In this document: piece by piece, positions 1 through 7,087 of the stretch | Numbering within the stretch: position 1 is the first letter of the stretch | Layout of the letters: every line of letters starts with the position of its first letter | Assembly (NCBI GenBank): GCA_016929415.1 | Contig: JAFGIW010000013.1 | Span: forward strand, 1-64,000 | Source: Chitinispirillaceae bacterium | GTDB lineage: Bacteria > Fibrobacterota > Chitinivibrionia > Chitinivibrionales > Chitinispirillaceae | DNA: 64,000 nucleotides | Direction of reading: 5' to 3' | Made by a program: the position numbers and the translations under genes | The notes under the pieces: model-generated | What the model was told of the DNA's origin: nothing | What the model saw: the letters and a program-made list of their open reading frames with translations, nothing else | Databases searched by the model: none

Positions 1-78
1 GCAATGACCATCGAAGACAGTGCAACGTCCATCGAAACTCGTGCAATGAGAAAAAAAATTGATGCAATGAACAAATAA
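1..78 (+). CDS. C-terminal tail of a truncated gene with seven-residue repeats
   Basis: Frame 1 is open from the window edge to TAA at 76-78. It reads as heptads AMTIEDS, ATSIETR, AMRKKID, then AMNK and stop. A seven-residue period with Ala first and hydrophobic residues recurring is what a short coiled coil or repeat tail looks like. The gene body lies upstream of the window, so no function can be given. The underlying 21-bp DNA repeat continues past the stop codon, so the tail may have been shortened by a stop mutation, or the frame may not be coding at all. Confidence 0.35.
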   Translation, partial: AMTIEDSATSIETRAMRKKIDAMNK

Positions 79-90
79 ATTTGTGCAATG
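1..90 (+). repeat. 21-bp tandem repeat marked by GCAATG
   Basis: GCAATG (GCAACG once) recurs at 1, 22, 43, 64 and 85, exactly 21 bp apart. The first two units also share CCATCGAA at the same offset, while later units have drifted to A/T-rich sequence. The array probably extends left of the window. Confidence 0.75.
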
Positions 91-649
91 CACCTTTTTT
101 CAATGAATTAAGGAAATTTGTGATTGCTGTAACGAATAATACGCGGAAATAATAATGATTTGTTTCGGGAGACGGAAAGGCAACCGACACCATGATCGAA
201 CTTGTAAAACCGAAAAACATCGAGTTCTACAAGCAATGTATCGAGGGTGATATGGGACCTCGGCGGAAGCCATGCGCCGAAAAACGGCACACCGGAAACA
301 GCGGCGCCGGAGCAGGAACAACCCGCTGCATAGGAGCTCTCTCCTCCGCCACCAAAGGCCGCAGCCGCCCCACCTTTTTTTCTTGCCTCATATCAGTTTT
401 ACATATATTTTGAATTTATCATTCACCGGCTTCCACACACACGAGGCAATAACACCTTGCAAAACCTGCGAATCAATTCCTCAATTCAAAATAAAGCGTT
501 TTTTCAAACACCGGATATTATGCCGGCTGAAACAACAAAAGGGAGCTTTCGGGATAGGCATGATGGATCAAGGTGGCGTAAATAAATTTGAATGAATAAG
601 ATTGATAGCCGCCGCGAAGATAAAAGTAAAAAGATAAAGTCGGGTATTA
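79..649. other. Gene-poor spacer
   Basis: No convincing gene was seen. Short frames here lack ribosome sites and recognisable domains. Positions 172-188 share a 17-bp string (ACGGAAAGGCAACCGAC) with the four-helix-bundle relic at 1365-1381, so a second shorter scrap of that gene may lie here. The composition switches between GC-rich and AT-rich patches. Confidence 0.5.
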
Positions 650-958
650 ATGGATACGGATTATTTATCAAAAGAGACTTATTCAGGAATAATTATTGCA
701 GCTGATAATTTTCATCATGATCTTACCTCAGAATTTGGACTATTAGCTGCAGAATGTAAGAATGAAGAAGAGTACCTTAATAATGCCATTGATTTAATCG
801 AAGAATTGAAAGAATTGGAAAAAGATGAATTAGAAGATGTGTTTTATGAGAAAATACCAACTGTAAAATCTTTTCATGAAGCTCTGGACGGCATATTATC
901 AAATATTCATTCTATAATGAAAATTCCGATGAAAAAAAGACACTTTGATAAATACTAG
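650..958 (+). CDS. Conserved hypothetical acidic protein (first of a two-gene pair)
   Basis: This is a 102-residue acidic protein, rich in Glu, Lys and Asn, that is predicted to be mostly helical and cytoplasmic, with no signal peptide or membrane segment. The middle carries a strongly charged helix around residues 45-65. The start at 650 has no clear Shine-Dalgarno. The gene is AT-rich compared with the core of the window. It is followed 29 bp later by another small AT-rich gene in the same direction, and the two look like a mobile pair. From memory, similar pairs occur in scattered environmental genomes without assigned function. A toxin-antitoxin role is possible, but nothing in the sequence shows it. 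Confidence 0.6.
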   Translation: MDTDYLSKETYSGIIIAADNFHHDLTSEFGLLAAECKNEEEYLNNAIDLIEELKELEKDELEDVFYEKIPTVKSFHEALDGILSNIHSIMKIPMKKRHFDKY

Positions 959-987
959 TTTTACCTACCCCTTAATGGAGATTAATA

Positions 988-1245
988 ATGGAAGAAAGTA
1001 ATCCAATTTTGGGTGAACAATTTAAAAAGATTGTTTGGAATCAAATTAATAGTAACAATCCACCCATGACAAAAGTTACGTATAATCGTTTGCTTTCAGA
1101 GGGAATAGAAAAAGAAGAAGTAATAAGGCTACTTGCCTGTGTGGTTTCAACTGAGACTTATAATGTCTTGAAATTCGAAAGACCTTTTGATTTAGATGCA
1201 TACGAGAAAATGTTGTTAAAACTCCCAAAAATGCCATGGGAATGA
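988..1245 (+). CDS. Conserved hypothetical protein (second of a two-gene pair)
   Basis: This is an 85-residue soluble protein with a good ribosome site (GGAG seven bases before ATG). It contains the phrase NNPPMTKVTYNRL near residue 24 and a C-terminal FDLDAYEKMLLKLP stretch. I recognise this pattern as a recurrent uncharacterised small family, but I cannot name a function. It is AT-rich like its partner at 650-958. Three bases after its stop the sequence changes abruptly to GC-rich four-helix-bundle remnants, which marks a recombination junction near 1246-1250. Confidence 0.6.
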   Translation: MEESNPILGEQFKKIVWNQINSNNPPMTKVTYNRLLSEGIEKEEVIRLLACVVSTETYNVLKFERPFDLDAYEKMLLKLPKMPWE

Positions 1246-1248
1246 TTT

Positions 1249-1675
1249 ATGCGTATATCCCTGGAGTATGTGGGGTGGGCATATCATTACTGCGAAGGTT
1301 TGAAAGGTCATCGAAATGCGAAGGATCAGCTTCTTCGGGCCTCACAGGCACTACCGCTGAATTAACGGAAAGGCAACCGACGGCGACCGTAGGCGTTACT
1401 TCGAGATCGCACGTGGATCGGCTCTGGAATGCGGTGCCGTGCAGGATGTCCTGCAAGTATGCGGAGCGATGTCCGCTGAGGAAAATGAGCGGGCGAAGAT
1501 TCCGCCGGACCGGATCGCGGCAATGCCGACAAGACTCGGACAGCGTGGATACTGCGTTCATGAAGAGGATGGATTACACGACGTAAATGAACGATACCGA
1601 TGCCGATTCCGGCGCCGACCCCGATGCCATGAAAAAAAGAGACCCGCACACCCGGAAAGATCGCGAGAATTATGA
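1249..1675 (+). pseudogene. Decayed four-helix-bundle protein (23S rRNA intervening-sequence type)
   Basis: Two reading frames together spell the family. The first, from ATG 1249, gives LEYVGWAYHY, then GLKGHRNAKDQLLRASQALPLN, and hits TAA at 1364-1366. The second, from 1364, continues NGKATDGDRRRYFEIARGS, ALECGAVQDVLQVCG and PTRLGQRGY. The normal protein has a short linker (IAEG) between the two parts, so roughly ten bases were deleted at about 1360-1364. The first helix is also missing because of the upstream junction. The family is known as four-helix-bundle proteins, often found beside or inside mobile DNA. The gene is broken and should make no product. Confidence 0.75.
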
Positions 1676-1740
1676 TCGTTTAAATAATTATTTATAGGTG
1701 GGATTCAACAGTAGCCACATGACGAATGGCTGCCTTACAA

Positions 1741-1890
1741 GTGCCTGAGCCGTATGAGTGGAAAGTGCAATAATTATATTGAAAGCAGTGCGAAGCACCG
1801 GATTCAAAACACTTACGGAACGATAGTGACAAACTATCATGTAGGGTTTTAAGGGGGGAAGGAGGCTGTAAAGCCTCTGACCTACCCGGC
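1741..1890 (+). mobile_element. Degenerate 3' end of a group II intron (domains V-VI)
   Basis: GTGCCTGAGCCGTATGAG at 1741-1758 matches the 5' strand of a bacterial group II domain V, including the AGC catalytic triad. The complementary strand appears at about 1838-1850 with one mismatch, but some 60 nt of extra sequence separates them. Downstream, 1851-1887 (GGGGGGAAGGAGGC, then GCCTCTGACCTACCC) forms a domain VI-like stem typical of intron 3' ends. No reverse transcriptase reading frame is present. I infer a dead intron fragment. A second hairpin, GATAGT/ACTATC at 1822-1838, is an alternative fold. Confidence 0.45.
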
Positions 1891-1939
1891 TGCAAAACAT
1901 ACCGCATTTCAACAGTAAACCAGTTGAAAGAATATAAAT

Positions 1940-2284
1940 ATGAAGAAAGTAATTCTCTGGCTATTTGCAGCAAGCAGTTTTTCTGTTGCGCAGCCATCCT
2001 TCTTTGACGTTGCTATCTGCCATGATTCTTTGAATCAAACGTCCTGCTTGGATTACCATCTCGTATTCATACGGAAGAATTATGCTATTCATCGCCAAGA
2101 TAGCAATATGGTTTGCACCGGTAATTAATGCCATTGGGAATATGATTCTATCCTTGATACTGCCATTACGGTCGCATACAACAGAATCTGGAAGATGCAA
2201 TGGTGCGTCAACTATTCTTTCTTTGAATCCAATAATGGGCTATGCAACATATCGGTTGATTCCGCTTTCTGTAATGCTGATTGA
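1940..2284 (+). pseudogene. Possible secreted small protein interrupted by an in-frame stop
   Basis: From ATG 1940 the frame begins MKKVILWLFAASSFSVAQP, which resembles a Sec signal peptide, and runs 62 codons to TAA at 2126-2128. The same frame then stays open for another 51 codons, with Cys, Trp and Tyr residues continuing the same character, to TGA at 2282-2284. That fits a Cys-rich secreted protein with a nonsense mutation. No homologue is recognised. A competing forward frame (2082-2402) is hydrophobic, but it has no ribosome site and runs into the next gene. Confidence is low. Confidence 0.3.
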
Positions 2285-2379
2285 ATTGTCTAAACCATTT
2301 CTGCGGTTTGCGGACCAGTTGCTCAATGCTAAACGACAGGATAATTATAGACCATGGATGAAAAGAATTTATAGCTATT

Positions 2380-3078
2380 ATGGACAAAAACAGATTTATT
2401 AAATGGACTGGAATTTTTGGATTAATCGGTGGATTATTACTTCTGCTTGAGATTCCATTGTGGATAATACCTGGTGATGCAGGACCTATTTACGATGCTG
2501 CTGTTCATGCTGAATATTTAAATAGAATCAGTTTAATTGCATTTACCAAAATATTATTAGATATCCTTATGTATATGTGTTGGATGGTTTTATTTGTTGG
2601 CCTCAGACAATTAATAATTATAAAAAATAATGAATTTGAATGGATAGCGACCTTATCTTTTGGAGCAGGAATAGTATGGTGGAGTGTAAGTCTTGTTGCA
2701 GATGGACTCGAAGGAGCAGCCGTTTTATTGTCCATGGAAAAGATAATCAATCCGGATTCTGTTAAAACATTGGTATATGGGACGTTACTAATTTATAATG
2801 GTTCTATTGCCTTTGCAGTAACCGGCCTATATATGGCTACAATTGGATATGCAATTCTTGTAACAAATGTTTTGCCTAAATGGATAGGATGGATAAGCTG
2901 GTTTAGTTTCATTACTTGTATATTAGCAATACCAGCGATGTATAATGGAAGGGCTGATACTTACGGGTTTTATAATGTAGCAGGCTGGGGGCCTACAATA
3001 GCGGCCAATATACCACCTTTAATCTGGATGTTTGCAGTCAGTATTAAAATGATCCAGATAAGTAAAACAAGATTGTAA
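2380..3078 (+). CDS. Multi-pass membrane protein, DUF4386-like
   Basis: This 232-residue protein has about six hydrophobic segments, near residues 9-30, 50-75, 87-108, 130-160, 165-188 and 205-225. The N-terminal layout (basic start, glycine-rich first helix GIFGLIGGLLLLLEIP, then a helix with WMVLFVGL) resembles the DUF4386 family of uncharacterised membrane proteins. I make that call by general likeness, not by a diagnostic motif. The gene is strongly AT-rich compared with the window core, consistent with recent transfer. It stands alone, and a hairpin follows 57 bp after the stop. Confidence 0.6.
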   Translation: MDKNRFIKWTGIFGLIGGLLLLLEIPLWIIPGDAGPIYDAAVHAEYLNRISLIAFTKILLDILMYMCWMVLFVGLRQLIIIKNNEFEWIATLSFGAGIVWWSVSLVADGLEGAAVLLSMEKIINPDSVKTLVYGTLLIYNGSIAFAVTGLYMATIGYAILVTNVLPKWIGWISWFSFITCILAIPAMYNGRADTYGFYNVAGWGPTIAANIPPLIWMFAVSIKMIQISKTRL

Positions 3079-3134
3079 AATATAAAGCACAGCGCAACAT
3101 GCACTATAAAAAATCGGGGCCGAAGTGGTTTTTC

Positions 3135-3159
3135 AAAGTTGGTGCCCTGCACCAACTTT
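3135..3159. other. Perfect 10-bp hairpin downstream of the membrane protein gene
   Basis: AAAGTTGGTG and CACCAACTTT flank the five-base loop CCCTG. No T-tract follows on either strand, so it is not a standard intrinsic terminator. It could be a weak terminator or an element end. Confidence 0.5.
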
Positions 3160-3454
3160 CTACAACGGTGGATACGAACGCAGCCCGCATTCCCCTACTT
3201 TTCATATCGCCGGGCCGTTGCGCGCCCAAGAGAAGAAGTTGTTTAGAGTGCCATGGTAATAGCCAGCTTTTAAATGGAAACCTTGATGATACATATTACC
3301 CGCCTATATTGTTAAAGCTTGTGTACGACTGGAAAATGTGTAACTTAAAATAGCTGTTTTATGCGGAGCGTAAACCTCAATTCACATAATAGCAACCGCA
3401 GCACGACGAGACAGAAACAAGCGGTTTCGCAGTATGAAAACAATAAAATTTATT

Positions 3455-3713
3455 CACTACCATCCCATAGGAACTTGAAAAATTGCTAATTTTTGCGTTT
3501 CCTGTGGGACAGCATATGGTCCAATATTTATGAAATTTACTGAAATTTCCCTTATTTATGTCTCTTTATAGCTTCGATACAAACATTTCTGGATTCCTAT
3601 GGGACAGCACATGGTCGTAAAAATAAGTCTGTACTGGGTATTGTTGAAAACGAGTAAAAAGCGGCTAAATTTATCAAAAAAGGCCATTTAACTTATTCTA
3701 TGGGATGGTAGTG
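3455..3713. mobile_element. 259-bp MITE-like element with 16-bp inverted ends and 9-bp target duplication
   Basis: The ends are CACTACCATCCCATAG (3455-3470) and its exact reverse complement (3698-3713). AAATTTATT is duplicated directly outside both ends (3446-3454 and 3714-3722). Inside are two direct copies of a 23-bp motif, at 3499-3521 and 3594-3616, matching at 21 of 23 positions and containing the terminal word TGGGA. No transposase reading frame is present, so movement would need an enzyme in trans. The family of the parent IS is unknown to me, though a 9-bp duplication fits several DDE transposase families. Confidence 0.88.
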
Positions 3714-3774
3714 AAATTTATTCTGAAGGTCTCTTCAATCCCAATTGGTATTCTCGTGATTTGGTTTATAATTA

Positions 3775-3894
3775 ATGTCTGTCCGGAAACTACCACTTTC
3801 GGACTCTGAGCGAAGTCGAAGCGCCCGTGATCTGATGAAATCGACACATTTCGACTCCGCTCAATGCGCATACCGGGGGTTTCCGGACAGACAC
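3775..3894. mobile_element. 120-bp palindromic MITE-like element with TAATTA duplication
   Basis: TGTCTGTCCGGAAAC (3776-3790) is matched by its reverse complement at 3879-3893. The outermost base pair is mismatched (A against C). TAATTA lies directly outside both ends (3769-3774 and 3895-3900). The interior arms also pair partly (TTCGACTTCGCTCA against TTCGACTCCGCTCA), so most of the element can fold as one hairpin. There is no coding capacity. TAATTA is itself a palindrome, so it could be a duplication of the target or part of longer inverted ends. The frame restoration of the host gene supports duplication. Confidence 0.82.
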
Positions 3895-4554
3895 TAATTA
3901 CTTTTTATATCTTTTTCTCAGGTCGATATCTAGGCAAATCAGGAACAATCGGCGATAAGATAGATCTTAGAAATAATCCTAACCGGGCGATGATAATAGT
4001 TGACCTTTATAACTACATGACTCGAACCGATGCCGGGCTGCTCAATTTTCCTTGCAATCAAAAACGAGCGGACGATGCAATTGCATACAATAATATTGCG
4101 ATAGATTTTTTGCGCAAAGAGCAAACTTCCATAATATTTATTTATCAAGCATTTGAGCGTAGGACATTTGAGTCGCTTTTTGCTCCGTTCATCCCTATCA
4201 AAGGTTCATTTAAAGTCTCAATTAATGCAAAGCTTCACAATAACAAAGACCCTGAATTTAATAAGCCTGTCGGTGACGCATTTTCAAATCCTGAACTTCA
4301 GTCCTATTTATCGGATAAGAAGGTAGGAACACTCTATATTACCGGTGCTGCGACTGAAGGATGCGTTTATATGACTGTTTGGGGCGCCAGAAACAGAGGT
4401 TACAACGTTTATGTTATTGATAAAAGCGACGTTTGGCTTTGCTCCAGAGAAAAAGAATGAAACATACTCAAAATACACGAATTTGGGTGCAAAGATAATC
4501 TCGATTAAAAACCTCAATGCAACTATCAAGGATAGTATTTTCAGGCCGGAATAA

Positions 4555-5182
4555 CCAGACGGGAAATATCTTTACCATCCCCGAGTGTTGGCATAAGATG
4601 CCGAGAGCTGTTGTTCGATGTGGACACCTCGCTTGCCGTCACACTGCTCGACTCGGCGGGCGGTCGACTAGGGAAGACGGTTTCGCTCCGCCGTGAAATT
4701 CGCGATGACGCCATAAGATAAAAAAGGAAAGGGAAAATGTAAAACTGCGCGAATGTAATACATTCCGGACCGACACTGAATAGTATACGGATCTGTCTCC
4801 GTCAACCGGCATCCGTTCCTACGGAACGATGAAAGGCAAAGCCGAGCCGCTCATATTTAAATCAGGCACGCTCGAGCAGTGTCCAGAAACCCGATCGCAC
4901 CTCTGCGTCGGTTATTGCAGAGCCGGCGACGATCAGGATGAGAAACGGTTTCAAAGGAAATAATTTCCATGCATTCATGTGAAGCGTCTCCTACGATGAA
5001 TTAAAGCATTCCGCTCTATTATAACAATTTACCCCAATTGGAGTAAAAAGTAAACGTCATTCCTAACTTTTCGTTGTCGGCAGACAACAGGAGTGCGATA
5101 GCGTAAAAAAGTCTGCAAAGCAGCGTTTTAATCGCTCAATTTAGGTAGTAAGTTGGCAAAGGGGAATCAGGGGGTGAGGCGA
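4555..5182. other. Mostly empty spacer
   Basis: Apart from the possible small minus-strand gene at 4862-4978, nothing is supported here. The stretch mixes GC-rich scraps with no open frame and an AT-rich part (4990-5050) that could hold the promoter for that small gene. Confidence 0.5.
4862..4978 (-). CDS. Possible 38-residue signal-peptide-like protein or gene remnant
   Basis: The ATG at 4978 is preceded by a good AGGAG at proper spacing. The product starts MNAWKLFPLKPFLILIVAG, a basic plus hydrophobic segment, and ends 19 residues later after SGFWTLLERA. It may be a small exported peptide, or the intact head of a gene whose body was lost, given the decay around it. No family is recognised. 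Confidence 0.35.
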   Translation of the reverse strand: MNAWKLFPLKPFLILIVAGSAITDAEVRSGFWTLLERA

Positions 5183-5854
5183 CTACCGCGTGATAAAACG
5201 TTCTCCCTTCATCATTTCCCCCAGCGACACCTCCTCGAGCGACCCAACCAGCCGGTCGGCGGCGCTCATATCCATATCGTACGTCATACTGCACGGGACG
5301 CCGATGCAGTAAAGCCCCGCAGCCTGCGCCGAAACGATCCCTGCGGGTGAGTCTTCGACGGCAACGGCGTGTTCGCCGGCAACTCCCAATCGACGCAGCG
5401 CCGCAAGGTACGGCTCAGGGTCGGGCTTATGGGTACCGGTATCTTCCCGGCAGACGATGACGTCGAGCAGGTCAAACAGGCCGCGGCGCTTGAGATGATC
5501 ATCGACCCACCGGTGTGAGGAACTCGATGCGATGCCGCGGGAGATGCCCAGTGCATGCGCTTCATGCAGCAGTGCCTCGAAACCGGGCTGCAGCGGCAGC
5601 GTATCGGCGATCTCGACCTCGGTGTTGCGGTGCAGGGCGTCAAGCGCTTCGCGGTCGAGTCTGCGGCCGGCGAGCTGTTCGAGAAGAACGAACGGATCCG
5701 AAACGTACGCCGCCTTTCCGATATTCTTGACCCACTCATCGCGGGGAAGTTGCAGGTTATACGATTCGTAAATACGCTGCCACGACATGAACCGCGCCGC
5801 TTCGGTGTCGATGCAGACGCCGTCGAAATCGAATATGATCGCTTTGATATGCAT
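5183..5854 (-). CDS. HAD-superfamily hydrolase, beta-phosphoglucomutase/sugar phosphatase-like
   Basis: This 223-residue cytoplasmic phosphatase or phosphomutase belongs to HAD subfamily IA. Motif I is DFDG (residues 9-12, nucleophile Asp9). Motif II is the serine run around 110-113, motif III is Lys143 in HKPDPEPY, and motif IV is Glu-Asp at 167-168 in VEDSPAG. A helical cap lies between residues 15 and 90. The second acidic residue of DxD is present, so phosphatase or mutase chemistry is intact. The substrate cannot be read from sequence; sugar phosphates are usual for the family. AAAGGA precedes the ATG. It is the last gene after the aminopeptidase gene, from which it is separated by a small hairpin. 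Confidence 0.85.
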   Translation of the reverse strand: MHIKAIIFDFDGVCIDTEAARFMSWQRIYESYNLQLPRDEWVKNIGKAAYVSDPFVLLEQLAGRRLDREALDALHRNTEVEIADTLPLQPGFEALLHEAHALGISRGIASSSSHRWVDDHLKRRGLFDLLDVIVCREDTGTHKPDPEPYLAALRRLGVAGEHAVAVEDSPAGIVSAQAAGLYCIGVPCSMTYDMDMSAADRLVGSLEEVSLGEMMKGERFITR

Positions 5855-5864
5855 AGGGTCCTTT

Positions 5865-5882
5865 CCGGGCGCTGTCGCCCGG
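5865..5882 (-). other. Intercistronic GC hairpin
   Basis: CCGGGCG and CGCCCGG pair around CTGT, between the aminopeptidase stop and the HAD gene's ribosome site. There is no T-tract. It could stabilise or attenuate the shared message. Confidence 0.45.
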
Positions 5883-5887
5883 CGTGG

Positions 5888-6922
5888 TTACGGGCCGATC
5901 TCCTTTTTCAGCAGCACCTTCGGGTTGTCTTTACGCTTTTTCAGGGAAACGGCGAACCGGACGACCTCCCGCAGATCGCCATTTTTCTTCTCGAGAAGCC
6001 GCGAAAACAGTTCCAGGTCGAGCGTATACGTTATTCTGATCGCGAGAAAGGCGTTGTTGTAGGATAATTTCTCGACGCCGCGGAACCATTCCGTCGTGAA
6101 GAGAGTGTCGTAGTTACGGGCGAGCCGCCGCCTGAAGCTTTTGACGATTGCGTTTTTCAGCCGGATCTTTTCGGCGCGTTCGATCGGCCGCTTGTACACT
6201 CCGTCCAGTTCGGCGATAAGTCCGCGGATGAATTCCTGATAGACTTTCTGGTCAACGATCAACTCCTGTGCCCGCCGGTACTCCGGCGACTGCGGACCGT
6301 AATAGGTCCTGAGATAGTTGAGTCCTCCTTCACGCCCGATAAAAGTGGCGAGTTCCTCGCTGAACTGGACGTCTTTCAGGTAGACGGTGGCGTGGGTCTG
6401 TTCGTGAAGGATGTAATTGGCGAGAGAATATACCGGATAGTCGGCCATGAAGCTGTACACCGGGTCGGAGAAGATGCCCAGAGTGCTGTAGCCGCCCGAC
6501 TTTTCGATATTGATCTCGTACCCCTTCCGGGCAAGGCGCGCTCCCGCCCGCCGTGCATCGCGCATGTCGAAATAACTCCGGAGCGGAAAACAGCCGAAAA
6601 ACGGGTAGCACCATTTTTTCACCGAAAAACTCGCCGAATCGGCGGCGCTGAGCATGGCGAGGAGATATGAACTGTCAATTTTGACGAGACGGGTATAATT
6701 GTCGTTGCGGACAAGGCCGATGCTGTCGGATGCGAACATACGTATCCGCTCGATTTCACGGAGAAACCGCCGTTGCTTGTCCGACAGCGTGGTGTCGCGC
6801 ATGAGATGCGTTATCCGCTGCGCCCCGGCTTGATGGGAGACCAGGCGGGCGCCCTGCTTTATCAGATAGCAGCCGTTAAAGAGTATGGGCGTCGCAAGCG
6901 CGGTCAGTATACGGATTGTCAT
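5888..6922 (-). CDS. Predicted aminopeptidase lipoprotein (PF10023/COG4324 type)
   Basis: From ATG 6922 the product begins MTIRILTALATPILFNGC, a lipoprotein signal with the lipidated Cys at residue 18. A GTG at 6961 would add 13 residues and spoil the short signal, so I prefer the ATG. HEQTH (residues 173-177) followed about a dozen residues later by SEELATFIG is the zinc-metallopeptidase pattern of the predicted aminopeptidase family, with two His and a Glu as metal ligands and a catalytic Glu. It is probably anchored in the periplasm or outer membrane. Activity is predicted for the family and has not been shown here. It runs in the same direction as the TPR gene upstream and the HAD gene downstream. 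Confidence 0.82.
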   Translation of the reverse strand: MTIRILTALATPILFNGCYLIKQGARLVSHQAGAQRITHLMRDTTLSDKQRRFLREIERIRMFASDSIGLVRNDNYTRLVKIDSSYLLAMLSAADSASFSVKKWCYPFFGCFPLRSYFDMRDARRAGARLARKGYEINIEKSGGYSTLGIFSDPVYSFMADYPVYSLANYILHEQTHATVYLKDVQFSEELATFIGREGGLNYLRTYYGPQSPEYRRAQELIVDQKVYQEFIRGLIAELDGVYKRPIERAEKIRLKNAIVKSFRRRLARNYDTLFTTEWFRGVEKLSYNNAFLAIRITYTLDLELFSRLLEKKNGDLREVVRFAVSLKKRKDNPKVLLKKEIGP

Positions 6923-7087
6923 GATACATCGACTGCGGCTTCGCATTGTTGTAACGGGCACCTTCCTTGCCTGTTCCGGATAAGGGCGGATATCGTATAA
7001 TAAAAATACTTTCCCGGTGCCGGAAAAACCATTGCCCGCTCCCGGTCGACGAATCGGCGGATGTCCGACGGCATTTCGAGGGCTAAT

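Larger units (their letters stand above)
3434..4554 (+). pseudogene. Isochorismatase-family cysteine hydrolase broken by two insertions and a frameshift
   Basis: The original start is ATG 3434. Deleting the element at 3455-3713 plus one AAATTTATT copy, and the element at 3775-3894 plus one TAATTA copy, restores one frame. That frame starts MKTIKFILKVSSIPIGILV, continues as a membrane anchor WFIITFYIFFSG, and joins the domain at RYLGKSG. The hydrolase part shows the catalytic Asp (MIIVDLYNYM), the Lys (NKPVGDAF) and the nucleophile Cys (TEGC). A third lesion is an extra A in the run at about 4420, which ends the frame at a premature stop at 4458-4460. Removing it extends the protein to TAA 4552-4554. 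The catalytic residues survive, but the protein cannot be made as annotated. The substrate is unknown. Confidence 0.8.

Noticed and set aside
1-90. CRISPR array
   Set aside because: The repeat is only six conserved bases with 21-bp period and no spacer structure.
650-1245. Toxin-antitoxin pair
   Set aside because: Two small adjacent genes fit the layout, but neither shows a known toxin or DNA-binding motif.
2082-2402. Hydrophobic 106-codon frame
   Set aside because: It has no ribosome site, overlaps the start of the membrane protein gene, and competes with a frame that begins with a better signal peptide.
3099-3353. 84-codon frame after the membrane protein gene
   Set aside because: It reads through a hairpin and has mixed composition with no recognisable domain.
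1-5150. Integron cassette array
   Set aside because: The small foreign genes suggested it, but no repeated attC-like sites and no integrase were seen; the hairpin at 3135-3159 is unique.
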